Part shown: one piece after another, positions 49,326 through 57,437 of the stretch
How the letters are laid out: each line of letters opens with the position of its first letter
How positions within the stretch are numbered: position 1 is the first letter of the stretch
NCBI RefSeq assembly: GCF_023952475.1
Contig: NZ_JALHRX010000022.1
Span: forward strand, 1 to 64,000
Length of the DNA: 64,000 nt
Direction of reading: 5' to 3'
Origin: Cupriavidus sp. WGlv3
GTDB lineage: Bacteria > Pseudomonadota > Gammaproteobacteria > Burkholderiales > Burkholderiaceae
Made by a program: the position numbers and the translations under genes
Notes under the pieces: generated by a model
Databases searched by the model: none
What the model was told of the DNA's origin: nothing
The model's input: the letters and a program-made list of their open reading frames with translations, nothing else

Positions 49326-50771
49326 ATGAACGCCGAGCTACCGACCCCAGACACCACCTTGCGCGCGATGCAGGCCATTGTCGGCGCCAACGCCTGCCGC
49401 AGCGGCGAGGCCGACACGCAGTCCTACGTCACCGACTACCGCGGCATCTATCGCGGGCAGGCGCAGGTGGTAGTGCTGCCATCGTCGACGGAAGAAGTCA
49501 GCCGCGTGTTGCAGTGGTGCCATGCACAGCGCGTGCCGGTGGTGCCGCAGGGCGGCAATACCTCATTGATGGGCGGCGCCGTGCCGGATGACAGCGGCAC
49601 CGCCGTGGTCGTCAACCTCAGCCGCATGAACCGCGTATTGGCGATCGACCCGGTCAACGACACCATGACCGTGCAGGCCGGCGTCACGCTGAGCGCGGCC
49701 CGCAGCGCCGCCGAGGCGCAGCAGCGCCTGTTTCCGCTGCGCATCGGCTCGGAAGGCTCGTGCCAGATCGGCGGCAACCTGTCGACCAATGCCGGCGGCA
49801 CCGCGGTGCTGCGCTACGGCAATATGCGCGACCTGGTGCTGGGCCTCGAGGTGGTGCTGCCCGATGGCCGCATTTATTCGTCGCTGCGCGGCCTGCGCAA
49901 GGACAACACCGGCTACGACCTGAAGCAGCTGTTCGTCGGTGCGGAAGGCACGCTCGGCATCATTACCGGCGCCGTGCTCAAGCTGATGCCCCAGCCGCGC
50001 AGCAGCGCCGTGGCCTTCGTCGCGGTGCCGGACCCCGCCGCTGCCGTCGCCTTGCTCGGTGAGGCGAAGCGCCTGTCAGGCCAGGCCGTGACCGCGTTCG
50101 AACTGGTCTCCCGGCCGGCGCTGGACCTGGTGCTGGAATACCTCGGCAACGTCGCCTCGCCGCTGCAGGACCGGCACGACTGGATGGTGCTGGTCGAACT
50201 GACCTCCGGCAGCGACGCCGAAAGCCTCAACGCCACGCTGATGGAGATCCTCGAATCGGGCTTCAGTCAGGGCCTGGTTGTGGACGCCGCGGTGGCCGCC
50301 AGCCTGTCCGACGCGCAGACCTTCTGGCGCATCCGCGAAGAGATTTCCGACGCGCAGACCCGCACCGGCGGCAGCATCAAATGCGATGTCTCGGTGCCGC
50401 TGTCGCGTATCGCCGCGTTCGTGGAAGAGGCGTCGGCCAGAGTGTTGGAGCTGGTGCCCGATGCCCGCATGGTGATCTACGGCCATATGGGCGACGGCAA
50501 CGTCCACTTCAATCCGCTGCGGCCCAAGGACCAGCCCGCGCGGGACTTTCTGGCGCAATGGTATGAACCGGTCTCCGCGCTGGTTGACGGCATGGCCCAC
50601 GCGGAAAACGGCTCGATCTCCGCCGAGCATGGCATCGGCGTGGCCAAGCGCGACGACCTGACGCGCTACAAGTCGCAGGTGGAACTGGAACTGATGTGGC
50701 AGGTGAAGCAGGCGCTGGATCCGCTGAACCTGCTGAATCCGGGCAAGGTGCTGCCGGCACCGGCGCGCTAA
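49326..50771 (+). CDS. FAD-binding oxidoreductase (D-2-hydroxyacid dehydrogenase/GlcD type)
   Basis: A 481-residue flavoprotein. The FAD-binding PCMH domain has PVVPQGGNTSLMGGAVP, GSCQIGGNLSTNAGGTAVLRYG and FVGAEGTLGIITGAVLKLMP. The C-terminal oxidase domain contains a metal/substrate His cluster (YGHMGDGNVHFNPL and ENGSISAEHGIG). Members oxidise D-lactate, glycolate or D-2-hydroxyglutarate. It lies 25 bp after the aldolase gene in the same operon and could oxidise a hydroxyacid product. ATG 49326 starts MNAELPTP; upstream in-frame starts would overlap the aldolase gene. Confidence 0.9.
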   Translation: MNAELPTPDTTLRAMQAIVGANACRSGEADTQSYVTDYRGIYRGQAQVVVLPSSTEEVSRVLQWCHAQRVPVVPQGGNTSLMGGAVPDDSGTAVVVNLSRMNRVLAIDPVNDTMTVQAGVTLSAARSAAEAQQRLFPLRIGSEGSCQIGGNLSTNAGGTAVLRYGNMRDLVLGLEVVLPDGRIYSSLRGLRKDNTGYDLKQLFVGAEGTLGIITGAVLKLMPQPRSSAVAFVAVPDPAAAVALLGEAKRLSGQAVTAFELVSRPALDLVLEYLGNVASPLQDRHDWMVLVELTSGSDAESLNATLMEILESGFSQGLVVDAAVAASLSDAQTFWRIREEISDAQTRTGGSIKCDVSVPLSRIAAFVEEASARVLELVPDARMVIYGHMGDGNVHFNPLRPKDQPARDFLAQWYEPVSALVDGMAHAENGSISAEHGIGVAKRDDLTRYKSQVELELMWQVKQALDPLNLLNPGKVLPAPAR

Positions 50772-50936
50772 CGCGCGGGTATCGCAAAGGGGGGAGCGCG
50801 GGCAGGGGGAGGGCGCGCGTGGCATGAATCGCCCATCTGGGCTAAGGTGTCAGCTATCCAGAACGCAGCCGAGGCCGGGGCATCGCCGCCCGCAACCACG
50901 GCGCACAGCACGGCCGGCCCACCGGCCCAGACACCG

Positions 50937-52025
50937 ATGACCGCCCAATCGCCCGACATCGCGCTCGCAGCTGCCCCCATCTCCATCGAAAAGCCCGTAC
51001 TCAACTACCCCTGCGGCGACGCCCCCGAACCCGGCCGCGCACGCGAAGTCGCGCCCGGGGTGCTGTGGCTGCGCATGCCGATGCCGCTCGGCCTGAACCA
51101 TATCAACCTGTGGGCGGTCCGCGACGGCAGCGGCTGGGCCGCCGTCGATGCCGGCCTGCAGACCCCGGAAACCGCACAGGCATGGCGCGCGCTGTTCGCC
51201 GACGGCGGCGCGCTGGACGGCGGGCTGACCCGCCTGTTCGTGACCCATATGCATCCCGATCATATCGGCATGGCGGGCTGGCTCACCGGCAAGTTCGACT
51301 GCCAGCTATGGATGACGCGGCTTGAATACCTGATGTGCCGCGTGCTCGCCGCCGACACCGGCCGCGCCGCGCCTGACGATGCCATCGCGTTCTATCGCAA
51401 GGCCGGCTGGGATGACGAGGCGATCGAGGTGTACCGCACCCGCTTCGGCGGCTTCGGCAAATACGTGCATGCCTTGCCCGAAAGCTTCCGCCGGCTGTCC
51501 GACGGCGATACCGTCCGCATCGGCGCGCACGACTGGCAGGTCATCGTCGGCACCGGCCATTCCCCCGAACACGCCTGCCTGTACTGTCCCGAATTGAAGC
51601 TGCTGGTATCGGGCGACCAAGTACTGCCCCGCATCTCCTCTAACGTATCCGTGTTCCCGACCGAGCCCGACGCCGACCCGATGGCCGACTGGCTGGCCTC
51701 GCTCGACAAGGTCCGCGCCGCCGTGCCGGACGACGTGCTGGTGCTGCCGGCGCATAACGAACCGTTCCGCGGGCTGCACGCACGGATCGACTATCTGCGG
51801 GCCAGCCAGATGCAGGCTCTGGACCGCCTGCGCGGCGCGCTGGCTGAACCCCGGCGGGCGGTGGATGTGTTTGGGGAATTGTTCTCGCGGCCGATTACGG
51901 GGAGTGGCGGGCTGCTGGGGATGGCGACGGGGGAGAGTGTTGCGCATTTGAACTACTTGCTGGCGCGGGGGGAGGTGGTGCGGGAGGTTGGCGAGGGAAG
52001 CTGCTACTGGTATCGGATGGCCTGA
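50937..52025 (+). CDS. MBL-fold metallo-hydrolase
   Basis: A 362-residue enzyme. The zinc motif THMHPDHIG supplies His104, His106, Asp108 and His109. A later His (GTGHSPEHACLYC), Asp in LLVSGDQVLP and His in LPAHNEPF complete the dinuclear site. This resembles glyoxalase II or quorum-lactonase-like hydrolases with a C-terminal helical extension. An in-frame GTG at 50847 would add 30 low-complexity residues; ATG 50937 is preferred. It is the last gene before the AT-rich capsule leader, 165 bp after the flavoprotein gene. Confidence 0.85.
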   Translation: MTAQSPDIALAAAPISIEKPVLNYPCGDAPEPGRAREVAPGVLWLRMPMPLGLNHINLWAVRDGSGWAAVDAGLQTPETAQAWRALFADGGALDGGLTRLFVTHMHPDHIGMAGWLTGKFDCQLWMTRLEYLMCRVLAADTGRAAPDDAIAFYRKAGWDDEAIEVYRTRFGGFGKYVHALPESFRRLSDGDTVRIGAHDWQVIVGTGHSPEHACLYCPELKLLVSGDQVLPRISSNVSVFPTEPDADPMADWLASLDKVRAAVPDDVLVLPAHNEPFRGLHARIDYLRASQMQALDRLRGALAEPRRAVDVFGELFSRPITGSGGLLGMATGESVAHLNYLLARGEVVREVGEGSCYWYRMA

Positions 52026-53040
52026 TCAACTCTGGCGTCCCGATCCTGTACGTTTCATACACGTACTTTCGTTGCCGCACTGTTGGCAGCCTGCAACGGG
52101 CTGCCGTCTCGCCAAGGCAGGCAACAAGCCCATTGACGCGGCCGCAGCCTGCTCCGGCGTGGCCCCAGGCCGCGGTGTGCGTCGGATTCCAATACGTACG
52201 AAGTTTCCAGCCGCCAACATAAGCGTCCGTCCGGCAAAGTGCCGGAGTCGGACTCAGTGTAAATGCTGCGTCTGCACATCGGCGTCACGCTCACTGCTTC
52301 TTTTCAGCGCTCCTGTCTGGTCTGCACAAAACTTTTAACTCGTTCACTCCTTCGTTCTATAGAAATAGTACGGTGACAATATTGCTTCAGAAACGAGCGC
52401 GTTCTTTGGGCCATAATTATTTGTCGAGGATTTTTTACGTGAATAAGTATTTCGCTTTTATTGATTATCTTTACTTGAATAAATGTATTTTATAAATGAC
52501 ATTTTATGAGTTACCTTTGTCCAAATTGATCTGACGCAAAGTTACTGCTCTTCGTGTAAAACGACCATTTACCTACTTTTTGTTACATTGTTTTCGGAAC
52601 CCTTCTCCCGCGTGGGTTTCCAGGTGGACAGTACGCCCCACATTAGCTCCTGCCAGGTCGACTAAGGGCCACAAAATCCGTTTGCAAGTGTCGTCATCCC
52701 CCTTGTGGGGGTGAAGTTGTATTTTGTTACCAGATGTTGCGTGACGCGCCCCGGCCGCTTATTATTGCGCCCTGCAAAAAGTAAGTGGCCGCAGAAAAGT
52801 GGTCAGGGTCAGCAAAAAACAGAAGCGGATAATGAGCGCAGCGGTTCGGGAAAGCGTTGAGCGCGCGGCGGCGGGAGGCTTGGTGGAGGGCATTTGCCAA
52901 CACCAGGGCGGCGCCAGGGCGGCAGTTCTTCGTCAGGTCATGCCGGGGTCGGTCCAGTGCGGCGTCCGGCACCAATTGGTTGCCGTGGGCAGCCTTGCCC
53001 ACATTTGCGTCGACATCGCAGATACTCACCAACGCCTGCA
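52026..53040. other. 1-kb intergenic region with AT-rich core ahead of the capsule operon
   Basis: No protein or RNA gene that I can support. From about 52330 to 52620 the sequence is strikingly AT-rich (runs such as TTTTATAAATGACATTTTATG), against a GC-rich background on both sides. Such leaders often hold silencer-bound capsule promoters. I could not choose a single -35/-10 pair, and I saw no ops/JUMPstart-type GGCGGTAG. Open frames at 52727-53053 (minus) and 52799-53044 (plus) have no family features. Confidence 0.5.
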
Positions 53041-53832
53041 ATGAGCCGGACATCAGTCCGGTCGGACGTTTCCATCGCAGTTTCCGTATGGCAAGCGCTG
53101 TTCCTGCGCGAGGCCAGCGCTCGCCTGGCCGGCGCGCGCGCGGCCTGGATCTGGATCCTGCTCGAGCCGGCGGCGCACATCATCTTCCTGATGGTGGTGT
53201 TTGGCGTGATCAGGCATCAGGTCAGGCAGGACGCCAACATCGAAGTGTTCATCCTCGTCGGGGTGTGGGGATTCTTCCTCGTGCGCAATATCGCGCAACG
53301 GGGCATGGAAGCCATCAATGCCAACCAGGCCTTGTTCTCGTACCGCCAGGTACAGCCGGTCGACACGGTACTGGTACGCGCCACGGTAGAGGCCTTCCTG
53401 TATGTCATCGTCGGCGCCGTGCTGCTAGCCGCGCTGGCGCTGCTCGACATCGATGTGCGGCCGGCCGACCCGCTGCTCGTGATGTGGTCGGCGTTCCTGC
53501 TATGGGCGTTCGGGCTGGGCCTGGGCCTGATGTTCTCAGTCATCGGCACGCTGCTGCCGGGCCTGGGCAAGCTCATTCGCATCGTCTTCACGCCGCTCTA
53601 CTTTCTTTCCGCGGTCATGTATTCGGTCGCGAGCATGCCGCGGGCCATGCGCGAGGTGGTGCTGGTCAACCCGATCACGCACGGCCTGGAAGCGATGCGC
53701 AGCGGCTGGTTTGCCGCCTACCACGGCGAAGCGCATATCAGCCTGGGCTATCTGGCTTTCTGCGCGCTGGCCACGGTGTTCCTTGGCCTGGCCATGCACA
53801 TGCGGTACGCAACCCGGCTGACCGCGCAATGA
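53041..53832 (+). CDS. kpsM: Capsule polysaccharide ABC exporter, permease
   Basis: A 263-residue inner-membrane protein with about six helices, the ABC-2 transporter permease fold. QALFLREASARLAGARAAWIWILLEPAAHIIFLMVVFGVI and NPITHGLEAMRSGWF are typical of KpsM/BexB/CtrC. It forms the channel through which the lipid-linked capsule chain crosses the inner membrane. Its stop overlaps kpsT by 4 bp. The ATG at 53041 has only a weak ribosome site. Confidence 0.92.
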   Translation: MSRTSVRSDVSIAVSVWQALFLREASARLAGARAAWIWILLEPAAHIIFLMVVFGVIRHQVRQDANIEVFILVGVWGFFLVRNIAQRGMEAINANQALFSYRQVQPVDTVLVRATVEAFLYVIVGAVLLAALALLDIDVRPADPLLVMWSAFLLWAFGLGLGLMFSVIGTLLPGLGKLIRIVFTPLYFLSAVMYSVASMPRAMREVVLVNPITHGLEAMRSGWFAAYHGEAHISLGYLAFCALATVFLGLAMHMRYATRLTAQ

Positions 53833-54491
53833 TCGAGATCACCGACGTCCACAAGCGCTACCGCACCACCCATGGCTCGAAGTGGGTGCTGCAGGGCGTG
53901 ACGCTCCGGATTCCGCAGAAGAGCCGCGTGGCACTGATCGGCGCGAACGGCGCAGGGAAGTCGACCCTGCTGCGGCTGGTAGGCGGCATCGACCAGCCCA
54001 ACCGCGGCAGCATCGTCCGTAACTGCCGGGTGTCGTGGCCCCTGGGCCTGAGCGGCGGATTCCAGGGTTCGCTGAGCGGTCGCCAGAACACCAAGTTCGT
54101 CTGCCGCATCCACGGCATCCACGGCGCGCTGGCGGAGAAGCTCGAGTTTGTGCGCGAGTTCTCGGAACTGCACGACGCCTTCGAGGATCCGGTCAAGACC
54201 TATTCGTCGGGCATGCGCTCGCGGCTGGCGTTCGCCATGTCGCTTGCCTTCGATTTCGATACCTATCTTGTGGATGAGCTGACGGCCGTCGGCGACGCAG
54301 CGTTCAAGCGCAAGTCGCAGAAAGCCTTCGAAGACCTCGCCGGCCGTGCAGGCCTGGTGATGGTCTCGCACAGCGAATCCACCCTTAAAAATTTCTGCCA
54401 GTCGGCAGTTTGGCTGCATCAGGGCCAGGCGCACTGGTTCGATTCCGTTGAAGAGGCCCTGCACGCGTACAGGGACAGCATTCCAGCATGA
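53829..54491 (+). CDS. kpsT: Capsule polysaccharide ABC exporter, ATPase
   Basis: A 220-residue ATPase. Walker A GANGAGKST covers residues 38-46, the ABC signature is YSSGMRSRLAFAM, Walker B is TYLVDE (145-150), and the switch His is in VMVSHSEST. The short length without an extra C-terminal domain matches KpsT/CtrD, which power export independently of chain length capping. It overlaps kpsM upstream and kpsE downstream, each by ATGA. Confidence 0.93.
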   Translation: MIEITDVHKRYRTTHGSKWVLQGVTLRIPQKSRVALIGANGAGKSTLLRLVGGIDQPNRGSIVRNCRVSWPLGLSGGFQGSLSGRQNTKFVCRIHGIHGALAEKLEFVREFSELHDAFEDPVKTYSSGMRSRLAFAMSLAFDFDTYLVDELTAVGDAAFKRKSQKAFEDLAGRAGLVMVSHSESTLKNFCQSAVWLHQGQAHWFDSVEEALHAYRDSIPA

Positions 54492-55621
54492 TGAAGACCA
54501 TTACGTCGGGCGCCGCGGGGCAGATCGGGCGCCTGACACGAGTGAACACCCTGAACCGGATCTGGCAAGTCGCCGTGGCCGCGTGCCTGCTTGCCGTGGT
54601 GTACTGGAGCGTGATTGCGTCTGACCTGTATGTGTCGGAAGCGCGCGTGGTAGTGGAGCGCAGCGATGGCGTGGGCGCCAGCGCCGCGGACTTCACCTCG
54701 TTGCTGGTCGGCAATACTGCCCCTCAGGACTTGCTGCTGCTGCGCGAGTACCTGCTGTCGGCCGACATGCTCAAGAAGCTCGACGCCAAGCTCGGGCTGC
54801 GCAAGCACTACGCCGACAGCGGCCGGGATCCGCTGTCGCGCTTGTGGTTCGAGGATGCTTCGCTCGAACGCTTCCATGATTACTACCTGAAACGCGTCAG
54901 CGTCGAATACGACGACTTTGCGCGCGTCCTCGTGATCCGGGTGCAGGGCTACACCTCGGAGATGGCGCATGCGATCGCGCAGGAGTTGGTCGCCGACGGC
55001 GAACGCTTCATGAACGAGATGACGCACCGCATCGCCAGCGAGCAGGTCGTCTATATCGAGAAACAGGTACACGACCAGGGCGAACGCCTGAAGGCAGCGC
55101 GCCAGGCGCTGGTGGCCTACCAGAACGCCAATGGCCTGGTGTCGCCGCGCGGCGAGGTGGAAAGCCTGTCCACCGTGGTCGCGAACGCCGAGGCCACCCT
55201 GGCCGAACTGCACGTCAAGCGCAACTCGCTCAAGGACGTTTTCACGCCGCAGTCGCCGGCGATCCAGCAGATCGACGCACAGATCGCCGCGGTCGAACGC
55301 CAGATGGCGGAGCAGCGCGGCCGCATGGTCTCGACCAAGGGCCGCGGCCTGAACCGCGTGGTGGAAGAACACGACCGCCTGCAGGCCGCCGCCGAATTTG
55401 CCTTCGACATCTACAAGACCGCGATCGGCGCACTGGAGAAGGCCCGCATCGAGGCCACGCGCAAGCTCAAGAACGTAGCGGTCGTGCAAAGCCCGACCCG
55501 GCCGGAGTATCCGCTCCAGCCCCGGCGAATCTACAACATCGTGGTGTTCGTCCTGATGACGCTGATGCTGGCAGGCGTCGTGCAACTGCTCAGCGCCATC
55601 ATCCGCGACCACCGAGACTGA
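54488..55621 (+). CDS. kpsE: Capsule export inner-membrane/periplasmic adaptor (PCP-3 type)
   Basis: A 377-residue polysaccharide co-polymerase-like protein. It has an N-terminal transmembrane helix (VAVAACLLAVVYWSVIASDLYVSEA) and a long periplasmic coiled coil (residues about 180-330, rich in QGERLKAARQALVAYQN and EATLAELHVKRNSL). A second helix sits near the C-terminus (IYNIVVFVLMTLMLAGVVQLL). KpsE bridges the KpsMT transporter to the outer-membrane KpsD channel. It is coupled to kpsT by a 4-bp overlap. Confidence 0.92.
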   Translation: MMKTITSGAAGQIGRLTRVNTLNRIWQVAVAACLLAVVYWSVIASDLYVSEARVVVERSDGVGASAADFTSLLVGNTAPQDLLLLREYLLSADMLKKLDAKLGLRKHYADSGRDPLSRLWFEDASLERFHDYYLKRVSVEYDDFARVLVIRVQGYTSEMAHAIAQELVADGERFMNEMTHRIASEQVVYIEKQVHDQGERLKAARQALVAYQNANGLVSPRGEVESLSTVVANAEATLAELHVKRNSLKDVFTPQSPAIQQIDAQIAAVERQMAEQRGRMVSTKGRGLNRVVEEHDRLQAAAEFAFDIYKTAIGALEKARIEATRKLKNVAVVQSPTRPEYPLQPRRIYNIVVFVLMTLMLAGVVQLLSAIIRDHRD

Positions 55622-55624
55622 TCC

Positions 55625-57379
55625 ATGCTTCGAAGAATCCTTGCTATCGCGGTCGCCGCGGCCAGCCTGGCCGGCGCCCACGGCGCGCATGCCCAGGGCG
55701 GCATGCGACTGCCGCAATCGTCGGCCGTCGGCCAGATGGAATACGCCGCGCTGGCTGCGCAAGGCGCTACCACCCCCAGTGGCGCAGTGGTCGCCAATCC
55801 CGGCGCGATCGGCGGCGTTGCCACCATCCCGGCACGTGCCGACACGCCGCTGCCAGACAGCGCCCCGCAGAACAACGACTACACCGCCAACATGGCCAGC
55901 GACGCCTTTGGCGCGCAGCTGTTCACCGGCGCATTCAGCCGCGACAGTGCTTCCGTCTTCAATCCCAGCCATGTCATCTCCGTTGGTGACCGCATCCAGC
56001 TGCGCATCTGGAACGGATACAACGTCGACACCGTATTGACCGTTGACGCCGGCGGCAACATTGTTTTGCCGGAAATCGGGCCGTTCCGTGTGCAGGGCAT
56101 CACCAACGGCAATCTGCAGACCGCCGTCGGCAATGCACTGCGGCGTGTCTTTGCCAGCAAGGTGTCGATCTACGCCAGCCTGCTGGCCGCGCAGCCGGTG
56201 CGCGTCTACGTTACCGGCGCGGTGCGCCGCCCCGGCATGTACGACGGCACCTCCAGCGACAGCGTGTTGCGCTACCTCGACCAGGCCGGCGGCATCGACC
56301 CCGACCGCGGCTCCTTCCTGGACGTTGCGATCAAGCGCGGCAATCAGACGCTGGAAGTCGTCAATCTCTATGACTTCCTGCTCAAGGGCGACCTGACCTC
56401 GCGGCAGCTGAACAACGGCGACGTCATCTTCGTCCAGTCGCGCAAGAAGACCGTCAAGGTCAGTGGCCTGGCCGAAAACGCCAAGCGCTTCGAATTCCTG
56501 GGCGAGCAGGCCCGGCTTGACCAGATCGTGCGGCTGGCCAAACCGCTGCCCGAAGCCACCAACGTCCGTGTGGTGCGCAATACCGGCACGGTGCGCAATG
56601 TCGAGTACTTCCCGATCTCACAGGGCAACCAGATCGACCTGCGCAACGGCGACGAAATCGAATTCACCGCCGACAAGCGGCCCGGCACCATCACCGTCCG
56701 CGTTGAGGGCGAACACACCGGTCCCCAGGAATACGTGCTGCCGTATGGCAGCCGCATGGGTCAGTTGCTCAGCCAGGTGCATTTCACACAGGAGTCCGAT
56801 AGCGAAAGCATCCAGCTCTTCCGCCAGAGCGTGAAGGCGCGCCAGAAGACGCTGCTGGGCACCACCCTCAAGAGCCTCGAATCGAGCGTGCTGACCGCAC
56901 GTTCCGGTACGGCGGAAGAGGCCCAACTGCGGAAGGAAGAAGCGGCGCTGGTGCTGCAGTGGGTGGAACGCGCCAAGAAGATCGAGCCTTCAGGGCAGAC
57001 GCTGATCGCGAAATCGACCACCCGCAATGATTTGCTGCTGGAAAACGGCGACATCCTCCGTGTGCCCGTCAAGGATGGGCTGGTGCTGGTCAGCGGGGAG
57101 GTGCTGTTCCCCAATGCCGTTGCCTATGACAAGAGTCTGGACCTGGATGACTTTATCCAGCAGGCCGGCGGCTTTTCGCAGAACGCGGATACGTCGCGAA
57201 TCATCATTGCGCATCGGGATGGGAGTTTCTCGGATGGCAAGAAGGATGATGCGGTGAAGGCGGGCGACGAGATTATGGTGTTGCCGAAGGTTGATTTCAA
57301 GACGCGGCAGTTTGCTAAGGATGTGTTTCAGATTCTTTATCAGATTGCGATTAGTGCGAAGGTTGTTTTGGGATTGTAA
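55625..57379 (+). CDS. kpsD: Capsule export outer-membrane channel
   Basis: A 584-residue secreted protein. The signal peptide RILAIAVAAASLAGAHGAHA is cleaved near AHA-Q. A polysaccharide-export domain follows (ISVGDRIQLRIWNGYNVDTVLTVDAGGNIVLPEIGPFRV), then SLBB-type beta-grasp repeats (VYVTGAVRRPGMYDG, VSGEVLFPNAVAYDKSLDLDDFIQQAGGF). It forms the periplasmic and outer-membrane conduit with KpsE. It starts 3 bp after kpsE. Its last 150 bp already show more relaxed codon usage leading into the low-GC glycosyltransferase gene. Confidence 0.92.
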   Translation: MLRRILAIAVAAASLAGAHGAHAQGGMRLPQSSAVGQMEYAALAAQGATTPSGAVVANPGAIGGVATIPARADTPLPDSAPQNNDYTANMASDAFGAQLFTGAFSRDSASVFNPSHVISVGDRIQLRIWNGYNVDTVLTVDAGGNIVLPEIGPFRVQGITNGNLQTAVGNALRRVFASKVSIYASLLAAQPVRVYVTGAVRRPGMYDGTSSDSVLRYLDQAGGIDPDRGSFLDVAIKRGNQTLEVVNLYDFLLKGDLTSRQLNNGDVIFVQSRKKTVKVSGLAENAKRFEFLGEQARLDQIVRLAKPLPEATNVRVVRNTGTVRNVEYFPISQGNQIDLRNGDEIEFTADKRPGTITVRVEGEHTGPQEYVLPYGSRMGQLLSQVHFTQESDSESIQLFRQSVKARQKTLLGTTLKSLESSVLTARSGTAEEAQLRKEEAALVLQWVERAKKIEPSGQTLIAKSTTRNDLLLENGDILRVPVKDGLVLVSGEVLFPNAVAYDKSLDLDDFIQQAGGFSQNADTSRIIIAHRDGSFSDGKKDDAVKAGDEIMVLPKVDFKTRQFAKDVFQILYQIAISAKVVLGL

Positions 57380-57437
57380 AACATCAAGATTTGCAGTGAC
57401 AAAAAATTGATTGATAGTTTTTAAGTAAATTTCGAAT

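Noticed and set aside
52330..52640. The AT-rich stretch as a genomic-island boundary with a tRNA attachment site or an insertion sequence.
   Set aside because: No tRNA, direct repeats, terminal inverted repeats or transposase frame could be found.
52026..53040. A JUMPstart/ops antitermination element in the capsule leader.
   Set aside because: No GGCGGTAG-type core was seen on the coding strand.
52727..53053. Opposed open frames (minus 52727-53053, plus 52799-53044) just before kpsM.
   Set aside because: No domain, signal or ribosome site, and both overlap the kpsM start region.
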